Source of the DNA: a virus
Virus record (IMG/VR): IMGVR_UViG_3300013131_000154
Span: 1-31,518 of that record
Strand: one strand, 5' to 3'
DNA length: 31,518 nt
Shown here in pieces: positions 20,631-30,900 of this stretch. Position 1 is the first letter of the stretch. Each line of letters begins with the position of its first letter. The notes below the pieces were generated by a model, which did not search any database, had not been told where the DNA came from, and was given only the letters and a program-made list of their open reading frames with translations. The position numbers and the translations under genes were made by a program.

Positions 20631-20890
20631 AAATAAAACACTTACATCTATTAAAGTATATACTTGATGGATGGTCCATTGAAGAAATACACTCTAAAAC
20701 AGGAATACCAATATCATACATTAAAAGAAATTTTAAAAAGTATTTTCCTCCAGAACCTGATTATATTTTAGGAAGTAGACAAGAAACATATTTTACAGAA
20801 GAAGATTTACTTACTCCTAGTGTATATGCTTATCATACACTTAGTGATTCTGAAAAAGAAATATATAATAATTTAAGTGGGGAAGTTTGA
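20627..20890 (+). CDS. Small helix-turn-helix protein, 87 aa
   Basis: The start overlaps the previous stop as ATGA. Residues about 15-35 (WSIEEIHSKTGIPISYIKR) give a clear helix-turn-helix of the type used by small regulators and by small terminase subunits. The rest is acidic and aromatic (EEDLLTPSVYAYHTLSDSEKEIYNN), possibly for oligomerisation. It is the last gene of the rightward module, its stop codon lies in the loop of a hairpin terminator, and it faces the leftward tail genes. The paired arrangement with another DNA-binding candidate suggests a regulatory or packaging pair, but no large terminase gene is in view. Confidence 0.72.
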   Translation: MKIKHLHLLKYILDGWSIEEIHSKTGIPISYIKRNFKKYFPPEPDYILGSRQETYFTEEDLLTPSVYAYHTLSDSEKEIYNNLSGEV

Positions 20891-20900
20891 TTTCCCCACT
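20876..20900. terminator. Hairpin between convergent units, overlapping a stop codon
   Basis: AGTGGGGAA (20876-20884) pairs perfectly with TTCCCCACT (20892-20900) across a 7-base loop that contains the TGA stop of the HTH gene. Convergent genes end on both sides, with the leftward stop at 20906. Neither side has a long T run, so termination may be only moderate, but the location fits a bidirectional terminator. Confidence 0.7.
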
Positions 20901-20905
20901 GATTA

Positions 20906-21691
20906 TTATGTAATATAATATTTTGTTTTTAAATATGATTCAAGTTGAATTTCATCAGCTGAACTTAACACCCCATTATAAACTAGAACAGCTGCGACAT
21001 TTGCAGAAGTATCATAAGGTGAAAAAGTACCACCAGATAAACTCATGATTGTCATTGGATATCCTGAAGGATTTGTATATGCACCTGAGTAATTTTTTTG
21101 ACCTTGAACTGTAGAGTTTAATTGTCTATAAGATGCTTTCATAGTTGTTTTATCCCATGTGAACTTAAACAAAGTTCTTGCACCAAGTGCAGCATTAGGT
21201 ATTTCAACATAGTTTGCAACATTGTTCCAGTTATTGACAAAATAACGTAAATAACCATTAGTATAATAAATACCCCAACCTTGTGTTAACACTGCGTCAT
21301 TGCTATGTGCTAAGAAAAATGACAATGTATTTAAAGCATTAATTGATGCTACCACATAAGCAGTAAAACCATTTGCAGAAAAATCTATATTACTGTTATA
21401 AGCAATTGACATTATATCTTCTTGAGCTTGTGAAAAAGTTAAGTATGGTTTATCTACAAATGAACTACCTGTTGTAATATAACTAGGATTTCTACTAGTA
21501 GGTGATGATAATGCATTATTTGTACCTAAAGATTGAACATGATTCCATGCAGAAACATTAAATGGACTTACTGAAGAAGCTGTAACTTCATTTGTAGCTT
21601 CCAACCATACTCTTAAGTTTGTTGTAGGAACACTAGGTGATATACCACCACCACTTGTTCCAAATGTGTAAGGATTTATAATAAGTGACAT
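20906..21691 (-). CDS. Tail protein with concanavalin/LamG-like domain, receptor-binding candidate
   Basis: A 261-residue protein with an N-terminal attachment-like leader (MSLIINPYTFGTSGGG). A beta-sandwich domain follows whose strand pattern matches LamG/concanavalin-like folds: LRVWLEATNEV near the start, KPYLTFSQAQEDIMSI, FTAYVVASINAL, RTLFKFTWDKTTMKASYRQL, and a terminal VAAVLVYNGVLSSADEIQLESYLKTKY. Such domains bind glycans and are common at fibre tips. It is the most promoter-distal gene of the leftward tail block, next to a small fibre-associated gene. Adhesin or fibre-tip function is inferred from fold and position. Confidence 0.75.
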   Translation of the reverse strand: MSLIINPYTFGTSGGGISPSVPTTNLRVWLEATNEVTASSVSPFNVSAWNHVQSLGTNNALSSPTSRNPSYITTGSSFVDKPYLTFSQAQEDIMSIAYNSNIDFSANGFTAYVVASINALNTLSFFLAHSNDAVLTQGWGIYYTNGYLRYFVNNWNNVANYVEIPNAALGARTLFKFTWDKTTMKASYRQLNSTVQGQKNYSGAYTNPSGYPMTIMSLSGGTFSPYDTSANVAAVLVYNGVLSSADEIQLESYLKTKYYIT

Positions 21692-21692
21692 T

Positions 21693-22061
21693 TTAGTAAT
21701 TATTTAAAATATAATCAGTAATTGTAGTATGAATTTTGTTAAAAACATCTTGATTTATAAGTGAAGAATCAATTTGCTCAAGAATTATTAATGCTGATTT
21801 CCATTGTCCTAAAGTTATTTCAGTTCTTACTGGAAACATCACTTGTTCAAGATTAGCAAACTCTTCTTCTGTAATTACACCAAGTAATTTTTTTACTCTT
21901 ATTTCACCTGCAAATTCCAAAAAAGTTTTTTCACCATCTGTTTTTCTTGACTTGTACTTTTCTATTTCACGTTGCACAAGTTCTTCTGAAGTATAATTAA
22001 TAATTTTAGAATCTATCAATCTACCATTTTGATATACTTCTATGTTTTCAAATTGTTGCAT
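21693..22061 (-). CDS. Tail-fibre-associated protein, possible assembly chaperone, 122 aa
   Basis: A soluble 122-residue protein located between the large fibre gene and the LamG-like gene. It has a beta-hairpin N-terminus (ENIEVYQNGRLIDSKIINY), a charged helix (EELVQREIEKYKSRK), a central VKKLLGVITEEEFANLE segment and a helical C-terminus (WKSALIILEQI). Small genes in this position often encode fibre-assembly factors or short fibre-attached proteins. The ITEEEFANLE segment is like those of DUF4376-type fibre-assembly proteins, but identity is too low to assert. Its leader shares a 19-base core with that of the 24286-24915 gene. Confidence 0.65.
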   Translation of the reverse strand: MQQFENIEVYQNGRLIDSKIINYTSEELVQREIEKYKSRKTDGEKTFLEFAGEIRVKKLLGVITEEEFANLEQVMFPVRTEITLGQWKSALIILEQIDSSLINQDVFNKIHTTITDYILNNY

Positions 22062-22071
22062 AATTTTAATT

Positions 22072-24279
22072 TTATCTAAGTCCTATTAATAATTGGTTAC
22101 TTACATAACCTGCTACAGTATTACTTTGTGTAAAACCTACACCACCTGTTGCTGGTAAACTTGCTGGTAATCCTGTTGATGCTGTGTATGGAGTTGTTGC
22201 TACAAACATGCCTAACTTAACAAGGGCTAATGAAGATGATATACCAATCCAAGATGAAAGAAGATCAGCTGAAGAATAAATGTTTAATGATGTTGAGTTA
22301 GTAGAGTAACTTCTAAAAGCAATCCAATAAATATTATCTATAGTTGCACCCAATGTATGAGCATTAGCCAAAACAGCTTCTTTAACACCTGTTGTTAATA
22401 CAGAAACTTTACCAAATTGAACTTCTAGTGTTCCAGGTATCAATTCTCCATTTGCATTTGTTGTTGCATTATAAATGCCAATTTCTATTTCTGCTGTGCC
22501 AAGTCCTCCAGAGCCTGCTGAATTTACTCTAAATGCTGCTGCTTTTACAGGAGAACCTTCTTTAAGAGATATAGGAAAAAAATGAGTTGACTCACCTGCA
22601 AATGTAGTAGAAGAAACTGTTGTACTACCTACACCAGAAGCTGAACGGTAAGTTGTTATATTAGTTCCCATTCTAAAAGGTAAACTTCTTGCTGTAGATA
22701 ATACAGAACCTGATTTTTCAGAAGCACCAGCAGAGTATTGTGGTATATTTAATGTTGAACCATCAAATGTTGCAGCTCCACTAGATCCTGTTGTAGTTAA
22801 ATTTATTGAATTTTGTTTATTATTGAATGTATTCCAGTGTGTACTAGATAAATAACCATCTTGTGCTGAACCTGCTTGTAATATACTAAGAGTTCTATTG
22901 CTGCTTAAATCACCACCACCTTGTAATGGAGAAGTTGTAGATAAAGATATTGAAGTAGAAACTTTATTATTGAAAGTATTCCAGTCAGTTGATATTAAAT
23001 ATCCACTAGTAGATGCAGAAGCTGTACCTAATTTATTTTGAATAGTAGTAGTGGTTTCATCACCTGTATTGGTTCCAGATAAATTTGTTGCAGTAATATT
23101 ACCAGTAAAGGTGTCACCTGCTTTGTCAGCTGGAGTATATCCAATTGCATTTTGTTTAGCATTGAATATAACCCAATCAGATGCAAGCAAATATCCATCT
23201 AAAGTAGAAGTAGCAGCTCCTAGTTTAGTTTTTATAGTTGCTGTTGTTTCATCTCCACTATTTGTACCAGACAGGTTTAATGCAAACAAATTACCAGTAA
23301 GAGTATCACCAGTTTTATTAACAGGAGTAAATCCTAACGCAGTTTGTTTGTTATTAAAAGTAGTCCAGTCTGCTGATGATAAATAACCATTTACTGATGC
23401 TGTTGCTTGTGGAATAGATATTGTTCTATTAGCTGATAAATCTCCTCCTCCTGCAAGAGGTGAAGATGTACTAATAGTAACAGAAGCATTTGCTTTATTA
23501 TTGAATATTGACCAATCAGTGCTTGCAAGATAACCATCAGTTCCTGAATCAGCTTTTGAGATAGACAAAGTTCTATTTGCAGAAAGATTTCCACCACCTG
23601 AAAGGGGCCCTGTAGTACTAATAGTTACAGTTTCATTTGCAGGAGTATAACCTAACCATTGAGTTATTGATTTAAATTCATGCAATGATGTGCTAGTATT
23701 ATATCCTAAGACTGTATTGTTAGCTCTTGTTGCAACAGATACATCATGTAATTCACTTACTTCAAAACCATTCTGTACTTTTACAAATATTTCACCATTA
23801 TTAGCATTTACTCTAGTTACAATACCAATAAATACTAAATGATTTGGTGCAACAGGTTTGTTTGCAAGTCCAAATAATAAATTTCCAGTAGAACCAAGCC
23901 ACACAGGATCTCCAATGGTAGCTGCTGTAGTATCAAGTCCTGCAAGCAAACCTTCAGTTATAACTGATGCTTGAGTATTTATATTACCAGTTTGAGTAAC
24001 AAGACCCATTGTTTTACTAGATGTAGCTTCTGAACCATAACTAGCTTTAGAAACAATCATGTTTGTACCATCTGCACTAGAAACATAAACAGCTTGTCCA
24101 ATGTTTATTTGTTCAGCATATTTTACATCATGTTGAACTCTTGCAGCAACACTTGTAGTTCCTCCACCTAAACCAGATAAGTCAGCCATAGTAGCAAACA
24201 CATTTGTACTAGAAGGAGAATTAGCTAAAATAGCTGCAAGGTATTGATTATTAGGTAAATTTCTTTTTATTTTAGTCAT
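22072..24279 (-). CDS. Repeat-containing tail fibre protein, 735 aa
   Basis: Residues about 42-178 form an N-terminal domain seen in phage fibres (VQHDVKYAEQINIGQAVYV ... GIVTRVNANNGEIFVKV), probably virion-proximal. Residues about 217-488 hold five tandem modules ending in GYLxSxDWxxFNNK (ends at 262, 311, 375, 439 and 488). Two module lengths alternate: 49 residues (with PLxGGGxLSxNRTLSI) and 64 residues (with GDTxTGNxxAxNLSGTNxGDETT). The C-terminal domain (residues about 520-735) is Ser/Thr/Gly-rich and beta-strand-like, the likely host-contact part. The gene lies in the leftward tail block. Variation in repeat number would change fibre length or receptor contact. Confidence 0.88.
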   Translation of the reverse strand: MTKIKRNLPNNQYLAAILANSPSSTNVFATMADLSGLGGGTTSVAARVQHDVKYAEQINIGQAVYVSSADGTNMIVSKASYGSEATSSKTMGLVTQTGNINTQASVITEGLLAGLDTTAATIGDPVWLGSTGNLLFGLANKPVAPNHLVFIGIVTRVNANNGEIFVKVQNGFEVSELHDVSVATRANNTVLGYNTSTSLHEFKSITQWLGYTPANETVTISTTGPLSGGGNLSANRTLSISKADSGTDGYLASTDWSIFNNKANASVTISTSSPLAGGGDLSANRTISIPQATASVNGYLSSADWTTFNNKQTALGFTPVNKTGDTLTGNLFALNLSGTNSGDETTATIKTKLGAATSTLDGYLLASDWVIFNAKQNAIGYTPADKAGDTFTGNITATNLSGTNTGDETTTTIQNKLGTASASTSGYLISTDWNTFNNKVSTSISLSTTSPLQGGGDLSSNRTLSILQAGSAQDGYLSSTHWNTFNNKQNSINLTTTGSSGAATFDGSTLNIPQYSAGASEKSGSVLSTARSLPFRMGTNITTYRSASGVGSTTVSSTTFAGESTHFFPISLKEGSPVKAAAFRVNSAGSGGLGTAEIEIGIYNATTNANGELIPGTLEVQFGKVSVLTTGVKEAVLANAHTLGATIDNIYWIAFRSYSTNSTSLNIYSSADLLSSWIGISSSLALVKLGMFVATTPYTASTGLPASLPATGGVGFTQSNTVAGYVSNQLLIGLR
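22816..23631 (-). repeat. Tandem module array in the tail fibre
   Basis: Five modules of 49 or 64 codons share GYLxSxDWxxFNNK ends at residues 262, 311, 375, 439 and 488 of the fibre protein. At DNA level they recur as similar, not identical, A/T-rich blocks, which favours protein-level repeat evolution over recent duplication. Confidence 0.8.
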
Positions 24280-24285
24280 GGCCTA

Positions 24286-24915
24286 TTATCTTACAACAGT
24301 TAATAAAAATACTCCTGCAGCATTTGAGTTTACAAAACTATATGCAGGTAATTTATATCCAGTAGGTGCATCCCAGGTGACACTTACACCAGCATCAATT
24401 GCAACACCTGTAGAAACATCAGTAGTAACATTTACGTTATAGTTTCCTAAATTTTGAACACTGATACTTAAAGCATTTGCAACAACAGCTTGAGGCGTTG
24501 TTCCTGTTACTCTATATACTTCTACACTAGCTGTTTGAGTAGTACCACCACCTGTAATTATGTTTACAGGTACAGGATTAGTATTAGAAACATTTGATCC
24601 ACCTACTTTTAAGTTAGCATTTACATCAGAAGAAACACTTCCAGAATTGTTAAAACCTGTATTTGAAGTATACCATTCTTCCCAAGCTGTAACAGAAGCA
24701 TAAACTGTATTGTTTTCTTGTCTTATGTCTGCAAATTTTAATTTATAAAAATTTTGTATCAAACCATTCTCTCTCACAAAAGATACAGTGTATTCTGTAT
24801 CTGTAGCATACAACTTTTTGACAATTACATTTGAGTAATGCTCTTCAAAATATATATCATTAGCTTCATCTAACAATACTATATAGTTATTTTTTCTGAA
24901 TATTTTAGTTGCCAT
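24286..24915 (-). CDS. Tail/virion protein, 209 aa
   Basis: A 209-residue protein whose first 80 residues are mixed (RKNNYIVLLDEANDIYFEEHYSN; TDTEYTVSFVRENG), then turn into a Ser/Asn/Gly/Thr/Val-rich beta-like region (GSVSSDVNANLKVGGSNVSN; TGGGTTQTASVEVYRVTG) ending in FVNSNAAGVFLLTVVR. That composition is typical of phage tail-attached structural proteins. It is six bases upstream of the fibre gene and 53 bases downstream of the 2038-residue gene. Its leader (ACTTAGATAAAAATTAAAAT) closely resembles that of the 21693-22061 gene. The exact part of the virion is not deducible here. Confidence 0.75.
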   Translation of the reverse strand: MATKIFRKNNYIVLLDEANDIYFEEHYSNVIVKKLYATDTEYTVSFVRENGLIQNFYKLKFADIRQENNTVYASVTAWEEWYTSNTGFNNSGSVSSDVNANLKVGGSNVSNTNPVPVNIITGGGTTQTASVEVYRVTGTTPQAVVANALSISVQNLGNYNVNVTTDVSTGVAIDAGVSVTWDAPTGYKLPAYSFVNSNAAGVFLLTVVR

Positions 24916-24968
24916 TATTTTAATTTTTATCTAAGTTACACTTTCATATATAAGTTAGCAATAATTTT
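24916..24968 (-). promoter_or_regulatory. Leader region upstream of the 24286-24915 gene
   Basis: A 53-base A/T-rich gap within the otherwise compact leftward tail block. The part nearest the gene (24913-24936) is nearly identical to the leader of the 21693-22061 gene (22059-22081), with one mismatch and one indel. It could be a translation-enhancing leader. No exact TAnnTTTG box is present. Confidence 0.35.
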
Positions 24969-27900
24969 TTATTGTTTACCTTTTAACACATCAATTCTGT
25001 ATTGTGGAGTAACTAAATCTCTAAAGTTTTTTATACCTGTTAAATCAACAAAGTCTTTTGTAAATTTAGCATCACCTTTTTCATATGCTCCATACTTTCT
25101 TGTGTAGAAAGCATCTTTCCAAACTTCTTGATAAAATTCAGAATCATATCCTGCATCTGGTTCTTCACCACCATTCATAGTCATTGCAATACCATATTTT
25201 ACAGCATGGTTTCCAAATTTGATTAATGATGATGCTTCACGCATAAATGGAATAGCAGTTGTAAAGTTTTTTACATATTCATTTGAACCTTCTCCTATAG
25301 GAAACATTGATACTGTTTCTGCTTTTGTACCCCATATAACACGTATAGCATTACCTTCTAAGAATCCAATTTCTTCATCATCATCATCTTTTCTTTTCAC
25401 ATAAGATAATAATGCCATTGACAAAATTGTGAGAAGTGTCATCATAATTGCATCTTGTCTGGCGTGACGTATTCTTTTAGAGTAAAAATCACCAATTTTT
25501 TCTTTTTCTACAACTTCACCAGTGTTAGGGTCAATTACTTCATATGCTTCTGTACCACCTGACATACCAATTTTTGACATTGTTTTAGAACCAATAAAAA
25601 ATTCTTTGGCAGTGTTACCCATACCAAACATTTTTATAGCTCTGCGTGTAGCTCTCCAGTATCCCATTGTAACTTCAGCACCTTCCCAGTTTGTTCTCAA
25701 GTATCCAAATCTGTTTAGAAATTGTGGAACTAAGAATTTTCTAAAGAAGAATACCATTTTACCTAAGATTCTACTTTCAAATTTTGTTTGATCTGTTGTA
25801 GCATAGTTACCTTGAGCTCTTCTCATTTCTGAGTAAATGATGTTTCTTAAACGTGCTTCATCAGTTTCAGTATAATTTACATCATTGCGTCTTACTAAAT
25901 TTCCTTCACCATCTTGCACATAAGCTTCATGTGCAGGAACCATTATTACATCACCATTAGCATCTCTTTTAAAAACTTTTTCACCTGTTGCTGGGTCAAT
26001 GCTTTCAATAAGTTCAAACTTATTTTTATTCATTACAGCATACATAACTGTAACACCAATTTCAGTATCACCTTTGTCTTGTAGAATATAACCAAGTTCT
26101 GCTACATGTGAGAATTTTTCTTTTAATCTTCTTCCTTTACCTCCTAAAATATCAGAGTAATATTTTAATTGATCCTTCTGCAATGGATTCATCATTCTGT
26201 AAAGCAATGTAGTATCAGCTAAATCATCAACTTTACCCCAGTCTTTTAAATAATTTGCTAAAAATCCTTGTTGTCCATATACTTTACCTTTTGCAAAGAG
26301 CCAGTCTTTTTTAGTATAATGGTCACTGTCAGAACCACCAGCTGCTAACCATGCTTGAACATTACCAGATGTAAAGTTTTTTACCTGGTTGGCAACATCA
26401 AATCCTATACGTATGAAACTTGTATATTTGAAAAATGCATCAACTTTTTTCTTTACTGCAAGGTTTTGTTCTTCTTCTAATATACCATACAAGTATTTCT
26501 TGTTTTCATATTTAAGAATATCAATTACATTTTCTACCTCTTTTACTTTTTTAGATAAATCAACTTTTACTTTTTCACCTTTCTCATTTGTTATATAAGT
26601 ATCTGTCAAACTATCTGTTTTAAGTTTTTCAGCTTGTAGCTCAAGGAATTTTATGAATGCTTCTGATTTTGGAGCAACCTCTTGCATAGCAATACTCATG
26701 TGAGCTTCAGTGGCCCATTTTACAACAGCACCTAATGCATCTGTAGTTTGTATTTCTTCAGACAATTGATTAGAGAATCTCATTCTAACTTTTGCTGCTG
26801 AGTTACCATATACATTAGAAGCTTTATCTTGCTCACTTTCTGCTTTAAGGTTTTTATCTAACCACGCTTTGTATTGCTTATTTAATCCTTTTGCCCCACC
26901 AAGTTCTTTCATACTCTCTACTACAGAAGCTGCAAAACCTGGAACTTGATAACCCATCTTTCTTCCATCCATTTTCTTTTGCAAGTCAAAGAACAAACTT
27001 GTAAGATTATTATACAACTCAAACATTTTTGGATTGTTCATCAATTCAACAAACTTATTATTGATGTTCTGAGAAGGTCTTACATTAGGGTCTATATAGT
27101 AATGTCCATCAGTTGATTTTTTAACTTCTTTAGGCATTGGTATACCATCAGGACTTTTCAAGAAGTCTTCATTAATTGCACCAGGTAAAGTTATTAATCT
27201 ACCAGCTAAAAGTAAATCTTCAACTTGCTGTGGATCATTTTTAAGTTCTTTTATTTCTTTGTTTGTCAATCTGTTTCCATCTAATGACCAGTTTCCAATT
27301 CTAAGTGCTCTTGTTTTATAATACTTAGGATTTGGTACAGTTTCCATATAATCAGCTGCTACAGAGCTGTTAGGTAGTTTTTCAAAATTGAATGATTTTG
27401 GTTGTCTACTTTCTACATTATCTTGACCAGTAGCTAATAATTGATATTTATTTAAATGATTATTATTATACCAAGACTCAAAGTCTCTTTCTGCTCTCAT
27501 GAAAGACATAGTAGCAGATATCCATTCATCTTTTGCTTGGTTTTTTTCATCTTCTGTAAGTGAAGAAACTCCAGAATTTATAGCACTATATTTAGAGTCA
27601 GCCTCAATAAACATTTCAAATTCTTTTTTGAGAACTCTGTATCTTTGGTCAAACTCTTCTTGATACAATGGGTTAATTTGACCAGAAACTAATCTTGATA
27701 ATTCATCTCTGATTTCTTGTGCACGTTTTCTATCTGCAGGATCAAGTTTATTTTGACCTTTAGATAATCTAGAACTTTCTTCTATGATGTCTTCTATTCT
27801 AGCTTCAATTTGATCTAACTCTTGTATTTCTTCAAATGATAAAAATTTAGGATTAAATCTACCATTTTGCTTATAAGGCAACATGATTTTTCTTTTTCTA

Positions 27901-30900
27901 TCAGCTAAATCTTTTATTTCATCATTACTGTTACCATAAATTTGTGCTCTTTCTTCATAAAGTTCATTTGTCTTTTCATACCATTCTGATTTAGGTCTGG
28001 TCACTGAGTTAGTTTTGTACCATACATTTAATCTTTCAGGATCATCAGAAAATCTAATCTTAGCATCATTTTCTGCACGCAAGTAGGCATCATCATTTAA
28101 ACCATACTCATACAAATCATTTAATTGTTCAAGGTATTGAGTATAATCAGCATTATTTTCCTGTGCTTTTATTCTTAGCTTTTTGATTTCTATATCAATT
28201 TCTTGCAGTCTAACAAAATCTTCTTCTTCTAACAATGCTTCATTACCTCTACCAACATCAAACATTATTGTTTCTTGTTCTAGATATAACTTTTGTATTT
28301 GCTCTCTGATTTCATTGGGTAGTTTAAGTTGCAATTCATAAAACTTGTCAGAATATGGTAGACTGGCATTTTCTAATATCCATTCTATGTATTCATTGTT
28401 AAATTGGTCACGCTCATTTCTCTTTTCTTCTAATGCTCTATAAGCTTCATCTTTTTGATCAGTCTTAAACTTTCTATTGTAATCAGCTTTTAGGTCAAAG
28501 ATTTCTCTAGTAAGCTCTTTTAATCTAATACTATAATTTCTATAGGTTCTTTCATATTCTTCACTGTATGGCTTTGCAATATCAAAAACTCTTTTCTCTT
28601 GACGCTCTCCTTTTGAATCAACATACTCTATGGTTCTCCACTCTGATATGAATTTATTTAATTCTTCAAGAGTAAATGCACCAGACTCTACTAAGGAGTT
28701 TACATTATTAATAAGTTTTTTAAGTTTGGGGTCCTTCATAACATTATGCTCACCTTGCATTTTTTGATTTTTCAAAAACATGGTGGCTGTTGCAAGTAAT
28801 CTATCTGAGTTACTAGCAGAAGCAATTGTAGAATCCATCATCCAACCTGATAACATTGAATCAGTTTCTAGTGGGTTTTGCATACCTGGATAAATTGGAG
28901 CTGCAGGATCTGTTATACCATTGATATATGTTTTTAAAGATTCTTCTGATACGTCATACCCTTTTATAAGATACTCTAATTGTAGTTTTTTACGTTCAAG
29001 TTTTTCAATTCTTGCTAATGCCATATCACCACCTTTACCCATTGCAGTTTTAAATTTTTCTTTAAAATCTTTGTCAGTGAGTGAAAATAAAGTATATTTT
29101 AATTTAGTATATACACCTAATTTAGGATCTGTTTTTAATTGGTATAATTCTTTATTAATAACATTTAATGTTGTTTTAGCAACATCTTTTTGTTGTTCTG
29201 ATACTCTGCTTACAGTTTCTTCATCTAATTGTTGTAACATCCAAATAGCATGGTTCATACCTACTTTATCTTTAAAGTTAGATGTGATAATGTTAGATGC
29301 CATTCTTATATCTGATAACTTTTTTCTGACAGGGCTATCAGCTGTAATAGTTGAGTCTGGCATAGAAGCAGCTTCATCTACAATCTCTTCAAGTACATCA
29401 ACAATATGCTTAAGCATTATACCTTTATCATATGCTTCTGTTGCTTGTTTTAATGCTTTAGTTCTTTGATCTTCTGTTGAATTTTCATCAGTAAATACTG
29501 CTGCAGCACTGTTTGATACTTTTAATAATGTATTAAAATCATCTTCAGCAATACTTAATGAGTTAGCAAAGTTTGTTGCATACATTAAATCTGAAGGATT
29601 AGATGTTTTTAACTTATCTACAATTGTTTTATATTCATTGATAGTATCACGTCTTTTTCTAAGCATTCTGATATAATCTTCATCACGCTTTTCTTCTGTT
29701 TTTGAATTAGCATTTTCAATGTCTTCTGTAATTGATTGCAATTGCCCATCTATAAGCTTTTCAATATTTGCAATAAAGTTTTTAATGTTTTGTTCTGTTG
29801 GTGTAACATCATAAACTTCATCAATAGATTTACTTGCAACTGCTTCTTCTTCAATTACTTTTCCTGTAGGAACTTCTTTTTCTACAGCTTGTCTCAATCT
29901 TAAAACGTGCTGATTTGTAGCATCAACACTACTCATTGTTGCACCATTTTGACCATAGTAAGTGTTTCTTACTAAATCATAATAGTTTTCACCATTAAAA
30001 ATATACTCTACAGCACCTTTAAATTCTTTTGTATTTTCATCAACCTGGTACAATAAAGAAACAATAGTTTTATTTTGTTCTTCTATCATGTCAATTCCAT
30101 TTTGAATTAGCATGTTTTCATAAACACCTAATTGTACCATCCAGTTGTCATAAACTGAACGTGCACCAATCTGTCTAAAAGATATACCTGTAGCTGATAA
30201 GTTAGCAATTTGATTTTCTTTCATTGCCATTTCATACAATGCAGCATCAATGTTAACTTCACTTTGATTTGTCAAGCTATTCCATTGATAAAGTCTTTTT
30301 AACTTTTTTGTTTTAAAGTCAAATATTTGTACTCTACCTAAAGGGTCTACTAACAATAAATCAAGTCTTCCTACAATAGGAGTTCCTACACTACTTTTAC
30401 CAAACACTGTAATCTCAGGTAATACTTTAAATCCAGCTTTACCTGGCTGAGCTACTGTAGAAATAATACCTTGAGCCATTGCATATAACTCATCTTTAGA
30501 TAAGTTTTCTATTGTGAAAGGATTTTTCTTAATGTAATTTTCATACATTTCATCAAAATATTCTTTTGTGTAAACTTCTGTTATTGTTTTGTTTTCAACA
30601 ATAGCTTTGGTTTGTGACAACTCTAATACTTCATGCACAAAAGTTCCAAATAGTTTATATGCTTCATACTCTGATGGATCTCCTTTAAACTCTGATGTAC
30701 CTGTAAATGCAGATACACTTTTTGTTTTTGTTCCTGGTTTTCCACTATTGATTGCATCAATATTATCTTGAAGAAACTTTTGATAAGATTCATTCATTGC
30801 TTGTATCTTTTTGAGTGTTGCTTGTTGAGCTGGGTTTGCAGTAAAAGAAACTTTTTCAATTACTGCGTTTTGCATTTTTGCTCTTTTTAATTTAAACTCA

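Noticed and set aside
22810-23655. Regularly spaced repeats that might be taken for a CRISPR array
   Set aside because: The repeats are in frame with the tail fibre gene, imperfect at DNA level and 147 or 192 bases apart; no short identical repeats with spacers and no cas genes are present.
28921-29469. A 182-codon open frame on the + strand
   Set aside because: It lies wholly antisense to the 2038-residue gene, which has clear domains on the - strand. Its Ser/Leu/Ile-rich composition is that of a shadow frame of an A/T-rich gene.
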